This document shows, piece after piece, positions 34,211-42,035 of a DNA stretch of 64,000 nt. The position numbers were made by a program, and so were the translations under genes. The notes under the pieces are model-generated. The model worked only from the letters and a program-made list of their open reading frames with translations, made no database searches and was not told where the DNA came from. Position 1 is the first letter of the stretch, and every line of letters begins with the position of its first letter. Source of the DNA: Fredinandcohnia humi (GTDB taxonomy: Bacteria > Bacillota > Bacilli > Bacillales > Bacillaceae_L); assembly GCF_001439915.1 (NCBI RefSeq), contig NZ_LMBW01000010.1, positions 62,832-126,831 on the forward strand. Reading direction: 5' to 3'.

Positions 34211-35995
34211 CTACACCTGGGACGGAATAAATTCCTCTGCCCGCAATAATATCTCATCTTTTTTTACATCATATAACCCGTACGGAACCAGTCTTAATCC
34301 TGGTAAGAAATCACATGTTAGAAATAATAGAGTATACAAAATATCATGGAATGGAAAGCCTCGTTCCTGCAGTTTTTGTAGCAATTGATCATGATACTGT
34401 ACGGCTTTGTCAAAAGAGGAATCTGTTGTCATCATTCCCGTAAGTGGTAATGGGATTTCAAGGATGATTTCATCTCCATCCACAATGACAATGCCCCCGC
34501 CCATTTCGTAAACTTGTTTCGCTGCTTTTGCCATTGCATGTTGGTTTCGTCCAACAACCAGTAATTCTGTTGTAGTATTATACGTAGACGCCATTCCATC
34601 TAACGTGACAGCAAACCTTTCAAGGATTGCTCTGCTGACCCATTCCCCTTTGCGACTAATCAAAGCTGCGTAAAGAAGGCCATCATGTCCGGACAGATCC
34701 GCAAAACCATTTACAGCATCTATCATTGTATCTTTCCTATGGGTAATCACATTGCTTTTAAAAAAGGAAACTGGAATTGGCTCGCTTCCGTTTGGATGTG
34801 GATATTGATATAATTCCGGATTTTCGAGAACAGATTTAGGAAATTCAAATGGCTCTCGTACGATGTATTTATCCCAATCAATTTCCGGCACTGATGCCAG
34901 CAACTGCCCATTTTCAGCAACTATCTCTCCACCGGCAACCACTAGATCCGGACGAAAACTCACTAAATCAGGAAGCAACAAGATATCTGCCTTCCTACCC
35001 GGAGCGATTCCGCCGATATAATCCTCCAGTCGAAGGTACGTCGCAGCATTGATAGTTACCATTTGAATGGCATCTATTACAGGTACACCGAGTTCGACTG
35101 CTAGGCGTACAAGCCCGTCTACAAAGCCTTCTTTTTCAATAAAAGCAGGATGTGGACCATCCGTTGTCATTAGAATTCTGCTAGTGCTTACGCTTCCATC
35201 AGTAATCATTTTAATAACTTCCTCTAGGTCTGGTCTTAATGAACTGTTCCGAAGTGTCGTCCACATTCCTAAACGGAGGCGGTCCAATGCCTCTTTAGCT
35301 GTGATTGCCTCATGACATGCCGTAACACCAGACGCCACAATTGCATTTAGTTTTTCATACGAACAGCCAGACGTATGTCCATCAGAAAACTTCCCGATTT
35401 TTTTTACAAAATCCATCGTTTCAAGTAAAAAAGGATCTCCATTGTACAGTAGTGGCCATCGGGTAACTTCTGCTGTTCCCACCACTTCCTTCATTTCCAA
35501 AAGTTCATGGATCTCCTGATGGTTATACCACTCCCTTTCTCCCGGATAATCGGCTTGGGAAACAATCCTTACCAGCCACAGAAAATTTCCAGGCAACGAT
35601 TTCAAGTCCTTAACCATATCCTTAAAGCCTTTTGCTCCCATATGTAAGTAGAAAAATAGATTGTCGTTGACCGTTGTTGTAGTTCCTAGTGGAAGCACCT
35701 TACTTGTCATACTAATAGGATTATAGACTACCCATGGGTGAGAGTGTGCCTCGATAAATCCTGGGGATAGATACTTCCCTGCTGCATCAATCACCTTCGT
35801 ATGTTCTCCAATTGCCGTTTCACTCTCCCCGACATACGCAATACAATCCTTATATATAGCGACATTCAGCTTTAAAAATTCCCCCGAATATACATTTATG
35901 ACCGTACCGCCTTTAATAAACAGATCTGCCGGGATATTCCCTTTTGCTACTTCAACTAATTCTCCTCTTTTTGCCTTAAGCTCCAAATTCCTCAC
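34211..35995 (-). CDS. Adenine deaminase-like amidohydrolase (YerA-like)
   Basis: The 594-residue product is an amidohydrolase of the adenine deaminase group. Visible are SPGFIEAHSHPWV (HxH of the first metal site), SDGHTSGCS, ACHEAITAKEAL, LMTTDGPHPAFI and the closing barrel segment GGIAPGRKADILLLPDL. Members such as Bacillus subtilis YerA are annotated as putative adenine deaminases without strong proof. It is on the minus strand and splits the catabolic island into two parts. The GTG start at 35995 is provisional, since ribosome-binding-site spacing is poor. No tie to aromatic catabolism is evident. Confidence 0.75.
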   Translation of the reverse strand: MRNLELKAKRGELVEVAKGNIPADLFIKGGTVINVYSGEFLKLNVAIYKDCIAYVGESETAIGEHTKVIDAAGKYLSPGFIEAHSHPWVVYNPISMTSKVLPLGTTTTVNDNLFFYLHMGAKGFKDMVKDLKSLPGNFLWLVRIVSQADYPGEREWYNHQEIHELLEMKEVVGTAEVTRWPLLYNGDPFLLETMDFVKKIGKFSDGHTSGCSYEKLNAIVASGVTACHEAITAKEALDRLRLGMWTTLRNSSLRPDLEEVIKMITDGSVSTSRILMTTDGPHPAFIEKEGFVDGLVRLAVELGVPVIDAIQMVTINAATYLRLEDYIGGIAPGRKADILLLPDLVSFRPDLVVAGGEIVAENGQLLASVPEIDWDKYIVREPFEFPKSVLENPELYQYPHPNGSEPIPVSFFKSNVITHRKDTMIDAVNGFADLSGHDGLLYAALISRKGEWVSRAILERFAVTLDGMASTYNTTTELLVVGRNQHAMAKAAKQVYEMGGGIVIVDGDEIILEIPLPLTGMMTTDSSFDKAVQYHDQLLQKLQERGFPFHDILYTLLFLTCDFLPGLRLVPYGLYDVKKDEILLRAEEFIPSQV

Positions 35996-36223
35996 TTCCC
36001 ATCTGTGATTTTACATTCATTATGAATTATTTTCTTTCGGTTATATTACATATTAATAAAAAGGTTTTAATAAAGTCAATCGTATTGCTTTAATTTATGA
36101 AAAATTCCTACTTTAATAAATAGCATATTATTCCGGGTTGTTCTGTAATCGAATAATGATGGCTGTAGTGAGTTCCTACTTTTAAATGGGATTTAAAGCC
36201 CCAGCGATTTTCTTTTACTCTCG

Positions 36224-36248
36224 TTTTTTAATTAACGTTTAAAAAAAC
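36224..36248. promoter_or_regulatory. Operator-like repeat before the oxygenase operon
   Basis: TTTTTTAATTAACG followed by TTTAAAAAAAC is the counterpart of the site at 30638-30660. It lies 13 bases upstream of the -35 box of the oxygenase operon. The remainder of the 36000-36223 stretch is AT-rich and shows nothing I can identify. Confidence 0.5.
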
Positions 36249-36260
36249 AATATAAACATG

Positions 36261-36325
36261 TTGACAAATAATTTAAAATATTCTATATTACATATTATAT
36301 ACGATGGTTAAAAAAACGTAATACA
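36261..36325 (+). promoter_or_regulatory. Sigma-A-type promoter and 15-bp box of the oxygenase operon
   Basis: A consensus TTGACA (36261-36266), a 17-base spacer and TATATT (36284-36289) are followed, 21 bases later, by AAAAAACGTAATACA (36311-36325). The -10 box, spacer length, box sequence and box distance equal those of the promoter at 30736-30800. Coordinated repression of both units by one regulator is the simplest reading. Confidence 0.8.
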
Positions 36326-36340
36326 AAGAGGTGTTCATTG

Positions 36341-37282
36341 ATGAGTATAAAAGAGGCTGAGTTATTACAGGAAAAGGTTCAAAATGGATTTATTGTAGAG
36401 CTTATGGAGGATATGAATGATGAATATTTGAAAGCGCTAAAACAAACACTCGCGATTGTAGGAGATACAGAACTTCTAAGCGTACCGCCACTTTTAACAG
36501 TCTACGATCAAGCCCCAAACCTAAACTATAAGATTACTGCACTAGCAGTCATGCAGGATGAAATTGGTCATGCTCATATCGCATACCGCTTGCTGGAAGA
36601 CCTCGGTGAGGATATTGATGAAATGCTCTACCGCCGACCAGCGAATCGATGGAAAAATCCATATGCTTTCGATTTTAAATTAAACAACTGGGTTGAATTA
36701 GGGGTCTTCAACGGATTGTTTGACCGTTCTGGATATACGCTTTTAGGTGATGCGTATGAACACACATCCTATGGACCTTGGAAACGTGCACTCGTTAAAG
36801 TTGATAAAGAGGAATTATTCCACCTTCGCAATGGTGAAATCATTATGAAAAATGCAATGAAGAAACCAGAAACGGCAAAGCAAGTTCAAGATGCCGTGGA
36901 TTGGATGTTCTTAATGGCACTTGAATTCTTCGGAGTTGCAGACAACCTTAAGAGCCGTTCAGCTCAATTGGATTATCGATTAAAAGGAAGCACCAATGAT
37001 GAACTAAGACAAAAATGGCTTTCAACTGCTGTTCCATTTTGTGAATCGATTGGAATTAAGGTTCCAGCTCATTACGATGAAGACCAAGGAAATTACGTAA
37101 TCGATGTTCCGTTTCCTTGTAAATTTGATGCCGAAAATAGGAAATGGTTAACGGATCAACCAGATACCTGGGATGGCGCAATCGAGCGCTTTAAACAAAG
37201 GGGTCCTCAAAATAATGAGTTTGTTTCTCGAATCCAAAAGGGAGTTTGGGAGTTAGAAAAAATGAGAGCAGAGGAGGCATAA
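36341..37282 (+). CDS. paaA: Divergent PaaA-like di-iron oxygenase subunit
   Basis: The 313-residue helical protein belongs to the PaaA/PaaC family. MQDEIGHAH (Glu74, His77) and KEELFHLRNGE carry the two DExxH/EExxH iron-binding boxes. It differs from canonical phenylacetyl-CoA epoxidase PaaA, which I recall with an N-terminal DWMPDEYRKTLIR stretch and VQDExGHG: that stretch is not recognisable here and the first box reads MQDEIGHA. Together with neighbours PaaD, PaaB and PaaC it forms a multicomponent monooxygenase that would epoxidise an aryl-CoA ring. ATG 36341 follows AAAGAGGTG by seven bases. The substrate is not proven to be phenylacetyl-CoA. Confidence 0.82.
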   Translation: MSIKEAELLQEKVQNGFIVELMEDMNDEYLKALKQTLAIVGDTELLSVPPLLTVYDQAPNLNYKITALAVMQDEIGHAHIAYRLLEDLGEDIDEMLYRRPANRWKNPYAFDFKLNNWVELGVFNGLFDRSGYTLLGDAYEHTSYGPWKRALVKVDKEELFHLRNGEIIMKNAMKKPETAKQVQDAVDWMFLMALEFFGVADNLKSRSAQLDYRLKGSTNDELRQKWLSTAVPFCESIGIKVPAHYDEDQGNYVIDVPFPCKFDAENRKWLTDQPDTWDGAIERFKQRGPQNNEFVSRIQKGVWELEKMRAEEA

Positions 37283-37284
37283 GC

Positions 37285-37617
37285 ATGAGTGGGATTATCC
37301 AAAACGAACAAGAAACAGCTAAGTATTGGAATGCCCTTAAGGAAGTAATGGATCCCGAGTTTCCAATCAGCGTTGTGGATATGGGATTAATTTATAATAT
37401 TACGCAAAATGGAAGCGATTTGGAGGTTGAAATGACCTATACTTCCACTGGATGTGCATGTATGCAGTGGATTGAAAATGATATCAAAGAACGTTTGCTG
37501 AAGGAAGAAGATGTTGGAGACGTACAGATTCAAGTTGTTTGGGATCCGCCTTGGACGACAGCAAACCTAAGTGAAGAAGGAAAAAATAAATTAAAGCACT
37601 GGGGGGTAAGTTCGTGA
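37285..37617 (+). CDS. paaD: PaaD-like MIP18/DUF59 assembly factor, lacking the zinc-ribbon domain
   Basis: The 110-residue product is the MIP18-like half of PaaD: MDPEFPISVVDMGLIYNI, MTYTSTGCACMQWIENDI with the conserved Cys residues, and VWDPPWTTANLSEEGK. PaaD is needed to mature the oxygenase complex, probably through Fe-S assembly. Full PaaD proteins of Proteobacteria continue into a C-terminal zinc ribbon. Here that part is missing and a separate 54-residue gene at 38463 supplies it. ATG 37285 follows GAGGAGG and lies two bases after the paaA stop; it overlaps paaB by four bases. Confidence 0.88.
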   Translation: MSGIIQNEQETAKYWNALKEVMDPEFPISVVDMGLIYNITQNGSDLEVEMTYTSTGCACMQWIENDIKERLLKEEDVGDVQIQVVWDPPWTTANLSEEGKNKLKHWGVSS

Positions 37618-37838
37618 CAGTAGCAACAGCAACTAAACATGATTACCTTCTTCTCACTCGGATCAATCGTGGAGATGAACTTATTCATGTCGGAACATTT
37701 AAAGCGGTTAATGAGAACTTAGCAAAAATTTATGCACAGCATATTTACGACGAAGAAGACTGGGTTGAAATGTACGTGGTGAAAAAAGAAGATCTTGTTT
37801 GCGTTCGAAGCCCAGAACCTTTATTTGGAAAGGAGTGA
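37614..37838 (+). CDS. paaB: PaaB-like oxygenase subunit
   Basis: The 74-residue product fits the small PaaB family: YLLLTRINRGDELIHVGTFKAVNENLAKIYA and DWVEMYVVKKEDLVCV. PaaB bridges the PaaAC heterodimers in the E. coli complex. It is shorter than the roughly 95-residue E. coli protein. The start is GTG after GGGGGG, overlapping the paaD stop by four bases (GTGA). Confidence 0.85.
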   Translation: MTVATATKHDYLLLTRINRGDELIHVGTFKAVNENLAKIYAQHIYDEEDWVEMYVVKKEDLVCVRSPEPLFGKE

Positions 37839-37843
37839 GATGG

Positions 37844-38473
37844 ATGTCTAAGGAACATATTTCGTTAATTGAACTTGGTGAAACAATTGCTGATAATAAA
37901 TTTATTTTAGGTGATCGCTTGGTCGAAATCGGTATTAGCGGCCCGACATTAGAAGGAACGCTGTCATCAATTGCGATGGCTCAGCAGGAACTAGGCCATT
38001 CCAGACTTTTATATCGCTGGGTTTCTGACTTAACGGGTGTTAAAACGGAAGTTAAACATCAGACTGGAAAAGCCTTTCAACAAAATGTTGAAATTGAGAA
38101 TTGGGTTGAACTAATCGCAGGACTTTATGTAACAAATGTAGCGGCTGATTTAGTTATGAGGGCTATGATTGAAGCGAATAATCCAAATGTGAATCCTCCT
38201 TTTACGAAAATGCTAAAGGAACAGCAGGAGCATCTCATCTATTCACAGAGCTGGTGTGAACAGCTTTTACTTGATAAAGGTTCAATTCCGCGAAGATGCC
38301 AAGAAGCAATTGCAAAAACAGCTCAAGAGGCGAAGGAATGGTTAATTAAGATTGAAAATGATATGTATCTCGTCACAGAAAACATCATTCCAAAGGATGC
38401 TAGATTGGCAGAGAAGTACGATGCTGCGATTCATGAAGTGTCAAAGGATGTGGCGGAACAAAATGTCGTCTAA
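37844..38473 (+). CDS. paaC: PaaC-like structural oxygenase subunit
   Basis: The 209-residue helical protein resembles PaaC: IAMAQQELGHSRLLYRWVSDL and KEQQEHLIYSQSWCEQLL. PaaC shares the ferritin-like fold of PaaA but has a degenerate metal site and serves as a structural partner. It is shorter than the roughly 250-residue E. coli protein. ATG 37844 follows AAGGAGTGAG; it begins five bases after the paaB stop and overlaps the zinc-ribbon gene by 11 bases. Confidence 0.85.
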   Translation: MSKEHISLIELGETIADNKFILGDRLVEIGISGPTLEGTLSSIAMAQQELGHSRLLYRWVSDLTGVKTEVKHQTGKAFQQNVEIENWVELIAGLYVTNVAADLVMRAMIEANNPNVNPPFTKMLKEQQEHLIYSQSWCEQLLLDKGSIPRRCQEAIAKTAQEAKEWLIKIENDMYLVTENIIPKDARLAEKYDAAIHEVSKDVAEQNVV

Positions 38474-38627
38474 TAAAGAGAATGTTCAATGTTCATTTTG
38501 CTCATCCGAAGATGTAAAGAAAATTTCATCCTTTGGTACAGCCCAACTAGTCAGACAATACTATTGCAATAAATGTAAAAGTATATTCGAATACATTCGA
38601 TGGCAAAAGGAAGATGCGGCAAAGTAG
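38463..38627 (+). CDS. Stand-alone zinc ribbon equivalent to the PaaD C-terminal domain
   Basis: The 54-residue protein has two CxxC pairs, VQCSFCSSEDVKKISSFG and YYCNKCKSIFEYIRW, 25 residues apart. The order CxxC-KISxFGT-QYxC-CxxxFxY matches the zinc ribbon that ends classical PaaD proteins. It starts at an ATG inside the last codons of paaC (frame +2), so it is translationally coupled to the oxygenase operon. I infer that it works with the MIP18 half of PaaD encoded at 37285. Confidence 0.75.
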   Translation: MSSNKENVQCSFCSSEDVKKISSFGTAQLVRQYYCNKCKSIFEYIRWQKEDAAK

Positions 38628-38633
38628 AATGCG

Positions 38634-38778
38634 TGTTCAAAAAGGAGGATGAAGAGGACCGAGAATTTCAAGGCGGTGCAGCTTTGAGTACCGGAACGTA
38701 TGCAGTTAATACGTGAGGAACGGAGAAGCAAGCCAACGCAGAAATTCGATGCGTCATATTCACCGCACTTTTTGAACA
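38634..38778. mobile_element. MITE-like 145-bp element with 11-bp terminal inverted repeats
   Basis: The element is bounded by TGTTCAAAAAG (38634-38644) and CTTTTTGAACA (38768-38778). The interior contains GAGGACCGAGAA, GAGTACCGGAACGTATG and ACGTGAGGAACGGAGAAGC, blocks I recall from short dispersed elements of Bacillus genomes. It has no open frame and lies inside the oxygenase operon, seven bases after the zinc-ribbon stop and 23 before the next ATG. No target duplication is clear. Confidence 0.7.
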
Positions 38779-38801
38779 TCATCTAGAAAGGATCGAATAT
38801 C

Positions 38802-39662
38802 ATGCAGCAAATAAAAAGAATAGGTGTAATTGGTTCTGGAACGATGGGTGCAGGGATCGCTCAATTACTCGTTCAAAATGGATACCCTGTCGTACTTTTT
38901 GATATCGATGAAAGGGCGGTAACGCGAGCGAAGGAAGCAATAGAATCAAAGTTAGAGAGATTAGTAGTCAAAGAAAAAATAATCCTTGCAACGTCAGAAC
39001 AAGCAAAAAAGAATTTGGATACGACAACGGATATGAACTCATTTGCTGATTGCCAGTTAGTAATTGAGGCAGCGCCTGAAAAGCTAGAAATTAAACGGTC
39101 TATCTTTTCACAACTGGAAGAAATCTGTACGAAAGATTCGATTTTGGCAACGAATACTTCCTCACTTTCGATTACAGAAATCTCTGGTCAAAGCGCTAAT
39201 CCAGAACGAATCGCAGGCTTACATTTTTTCAATCCTGCACCAATCATGCCGCTTGTAGAAGTAGTAAAAGGGTTAAAAACAGCCTTCTGGGCTGTTGAAA
39301 CTCTTGTTCAATTCGCTAAAACAATCAATAAGAGCCCGGTAGTGTGTAAGGATACACCAGGCTTTATTGTGAATCGAGTAGCCCGACCATTTTACAATGA
39401 GGCATTGCGAATTATGAATGACAAGGTGGCATCGGTTGAACAAATCGATCGAATTATGAAACGTGCAGGGAATTTTAAAATGGGTCCGTTCGAATTACAG
39501 GATCTAATCGGGATTGATATCAATTTTGCAACCACAAAATCAGTATATGAGGGATTTCATGGAGAAAGCAGATTCCGTCCTCATTATTACCAGGAGCGAA
39601 TGGTTCAATCAGGTAGTTTAGGAAGAAAAACAAAAGGAGGGTTCTTCGATTATGACAAATAA
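38802..39662 (+). CDS. paaH: 3-hydroxyacyl-CoA dehydrogenase (PaaH-like)
   Basis: The 286-residue NAD-dependent enzyme has the Rossmann motif GVIGSGTMGAGIAQ, the catalytic His in GLHFFNPAPIMPLVEV and the KDTPGFIVNRV segment, then the C-terminal 3HCDH domain (NFKMGPFELQDLIGID). It would oxidise 3-hydroxyadipyl-CoA or a similar intermediate to the 3-keto thioester. It is a one-domain-pair version, unlike the 475-residue PaaH of E. coli with an extra C-terminal repeat. It overlaps the next gene by 11 bases. Confidence 0.88.
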   Translation: MQQIKRIGVIGSGTMGAGIAQLLVQNGYPVVLFDIDERAVTRAKEAIESKLERLVVKEKIILATSEQAKKNLDTTTDMNSFADCQLVIEAAPEKLEIKRSIFSQLEEICTKDSILATNTSSLSITEISGQSANPERIAGLHFFNPAPIMPLVEVVKGLKTAFWAVETLVQFAKTINKSPVVCKDTPGFIVNRVARPFYNEALRIMNDKVASVEQIDRIMKRAGNFKMGPFELQDLIGIDINFATTKSVYEGFHGESRFRPHYYQERMVQSGSLGRKTKGGFFDYDK

Positions 39663-40401
39663 ATCCGTCGTCATTGTAGGAGATAATCTTATCGCGAAAG
39701 AACTCTTCTATTCTTTTCAAGAAAACCCGCAAGTTCAAATGGTTGATTTACGGTCGGGTGTCGCACATGTTGATGTCGTGATTGAAACGATGAATCTTGA
39801 CAAGGAAGAAAAGAAACGCAGGATTGGGGAAATTGAAGCAAGCGTTTCACCTGCGACTTTGATTTTATCAACTACTCTTGGTGTGACAGCAACAGAGGTC
39901 GCTTCATGGCTTTCCCATCCTGAAAGATTAATAGGATTTGGCACATTTGCTAATTTTAGAAAAGGCAGCTTGATTGAGGTTGCAATGCCATTACAGGCAG
40001 AACCAAGGTATGTCCAGGTTGCGTCAGACATTTTTTCATTAATTAATCAGGAAATAGAACTTGTGGAAGATGAGGTTGGCATGGTCTTCCCAAGAATTTT
40101 ATCAATGATTATCAATGAGGCAGCTTTTGCATTAACAGAGCAAACTGCAGAGGCGAAGAGCATTGATGTAGCCATGAGAAAAGGCACCAATTATCCAATG
40201 GGACCCTTTGAGTGGTCGCAGGAAATTGGACTTGATGATATATATACAGTTTTAAATGGTTTATATCATGAATTGGGGGAAGAGCGTTATCGACCAGCAC
40301 CACTTATCCGAAAGCTTGTATACGCTGGGTGGATAGGCGGAGAAACCGATAAATGCTTTTACCATTATCAAAACCGTCAAAATAAGAAGCTTTCAGTATG
40401 A
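39652..40401 (+). CDS. Degenerate 3-hydroxyacyl-CoA dehydrogenase paralogue, probably non-catalytic
   Basis: The 249-residue protein aligns along its whole length with the preceding enzyme, but key residues are gone. The glycine-rich NAD loop reads [11 protein letters not shown] instead of GxGxMG, and the catalytic-His segment reads [19 protein letters not shown], where Thr stands in place of His. The C-terminal domain is intact ([18 protein letters not shown]). Overlap with paaH (11 bases) suggests fixed stoichiometry, so it may be a structural partner that replaces the second C-terminal module of longer PaaH proteins. Confidence 0.75.
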   Translation: MTNKSVVIVGDNLIAKELFYSFQENPQVQMVDLRSGVAHVDVVIETMNLDKEEKKRRIGEIEASVSPATLILSTTLGVTATEVASWLSHPERLIGFGTFANFRKGSLIEVAMPLQAEPRYVQVASDIFSLINQEIELVEDEVGMVFPRILSMIINEAAFALTEQTAEAKSIDVAMRKGTNYPMGPFEWSQEIGLDDIYTVLNGLYHELGEERYRPAPLIRKLVYAGWIGGETDKCFYHYQNRQNKKLSV

Positions 40402-40505
40402 AATGCAAAAACGTGATGTGTGTTATGGGTTGGCGACAATGTGCATCGGCGTTGGCCAAGGAATCGCAACGATTATAGAGAAATGTAGGGAGTGAAAGAA
40501 CATCT

Positions 40506-41990
40506 ATGGTGGAATTAAAAGAGACGTACAAACTACTAATTAACGGAGAATACTCGAATAGCAGCAATCATGATTTTTTTGAAACCTATAACCCTGCAAC
40601 TGGTGAAGTTCTAGCAAAAGTAGCAAAGGCAACAAAGGAAGATGTGGACCGAGCTGTTGACGCAGCTAGAAACGCATTTGAAAATGGCAAGTGGCCAAAA
40701 TTGCCTCAAGCAAGAAAAGCAAGAGTTCTAAATAAAATTGCAGAAATCATGCGTGAGCGCTTTAATGACCTTGTTGAAGCGGAAGTTTTAAATAGTGGAA
40801 AAACAGTTGCTGCTGCAAAGGGACAAATCGGTCAAGCGATTGAGGACTTTGAATTTTATGCTGGAGCTATTACAACCTTTGGCGGACGTACGAACCCAGT
40901 TCCCAATGGATTCTTTAACTACACAGTTAAAGAACCAGTCGGAGTATGTGCGCAAATCATTCCGTGGAATTATCCACTAATGATGGCTGCTTGGAAAATC
41001 GCACCTGCAATTGCAGCTGGATGTCCGGTTATTCTAAAGCCTGCATCACATACACCGATTACCGCATATATGCTTGCAGACATCTGCCATGAAGCGGGAG
41101 TACCAGCTGGCGTAGTCAATGTTATTACAGGAAGTGGTTCTGTCATTGGTCCATACTTAACAACCCATCCTGGAATCGATAAAGTGGCCTTTACTGGTGA
41201 AACTGAAACCGGAAAAGACATTATGGCAAAAGCATCAGAAACACTAAAGCGCGTTACGTTAGAATTAGGCGGAAAGTCTCCTAATATCGTTTTTGATGAT
41301 GCGGATATTGACGGAGCTGTGGTTGGTTCTATTTATGGAATCTTCTATAATACAGGACAATCCTGTGAGGCTCGTTCAAGAGTATTTGTTCACGAGAACA
41401 TTTACGATGAATTTGTCGAAAAATTTATTGAAAAAGCTAAAAAGCTAAAAGTTGGTGATCCATTCGATAAGGAAACACATATGGGAGCCTTGATTTCTAA
41501 AGACCATGAAGAAGTCGTTGATGGTTATGTAAAGCTTGCAATTGAAGAGGGCGGAGAGATCCTTTATGGAGGAAAAAGGCCAGAAGGTGGCGAATTTGAT
41601 AATGGATATTGGTATTTACCAACCGTTATCGGAAATGTCACGAATGATATGCGAATTGCTCAAGAAGAAGTCTTCGGTCCAGTCGTTGTCATCATGAAAT
41701 TTAAAGATGAAAATGAAGTAATCAAGCAATCCAATGATTCTATTTTTGGACTTGGTTCTGCCGTATGGACGAAAGATCATGGTAGAGCACACCGAATTGC
41801 AGAGGGACTTCGTGCAGGTATCGTTATGGTAAATTGTCCAATTTCAGCCTTCCCTGGAACACCGTTTGGTGGCTACAAGCAATCAGGGTTTGGAAGAGAG
41901 TTAAGTGTCGAAACACTTGATCTTTATTCGGAAACAAAAAGTGTTGTCTCATATAATGGTGAACGTCCACTAAATATTTTCAGAATATAG
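40506..41990 (+). CDS. Aldehyde dehydrogenase of the catabolic island
   Basis: The 494-residue NAD(P)-dependent aldehyde dehydrogenase has IIPWNYPLMMAAWKIAPA for cofactor binding, the general-base Glu in LELGGKSPN, and the catalytic Cys in NTGQSCEARSRVF. It ends with FGGYKQSGFGRE. In phenylacetate (PaaZ) and benzoate (BoxD) aerobic CoA pathways a similar enzyme oxidises the ring-cleavage semialdehyde. No MaoC-type hydratase domain as in PaaZ is fused here, so the BoxD role is as likely. GGGAGTG precedes the ATG. Confidence 0.85.
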   Translation: MVELKETYKLLINGEYSNSSNHDFFETYNPATGEVLAKVAKATKEDVDRAVDAARNAFENGKWPKLPQARKARVLNKIAEIMRERFNDLVEAEVLNSGKTVAAAKGQIGQAIEDFEFYAGAITTFGGRTNPVPNGFFNYTVKEPVGVCAQIIPWNYPLMMAAWKIAPAIAAGCPVILKPASHTPITAYMLADICHEAGVPAGVVNVITGSGSVIGPYLTTHPGIDKVAFTGETETGKDIMAKASETLKRVTLELGGKSPNIVFDDADIDGAVVGSIYGIFYNTGQSCEARSRVFVHENIYDEFVEKFIEKAKKLKVGDPFDKETHMGALISKDHEEVVDGYVKLAIEEGGEILYGGKRPEGGEFDNGYWYLPTVIGNVTNDMRIAQEEVFGPVVVIMKFKDENEVIKQSNDSIFGLGSAVWTKDHGRAHRIAEGLRAGIVMVNCPISAFPGTPFGGYKQSGFGRELSVETLDLYSETKSVVSYNGERPLNIFRI

Positions 41991-42035
41991 TTTATTTATA
42001 TAATTTTCAATCATACCAAATGGAGGAATGTAAAA

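Noticed and set aside
34211-35995. Role of the adenine deaminase-like gene in the aromatic pathway
   Set aside because: It is on the opposite strand, bounded by a terminator, and its motifs are those of purine or pyrimidine amidohydrolases; nothing links it to ring degradation.
36341-38473. Ordinary phenylacetate pathway
   Set aside because: PaaK, PaaE, PaaG, PaaZ hydratase and the thiolase are missing, the ligase is of benzoate type and PaaA lacks recalled canonical motifs. It remains the main alternative.
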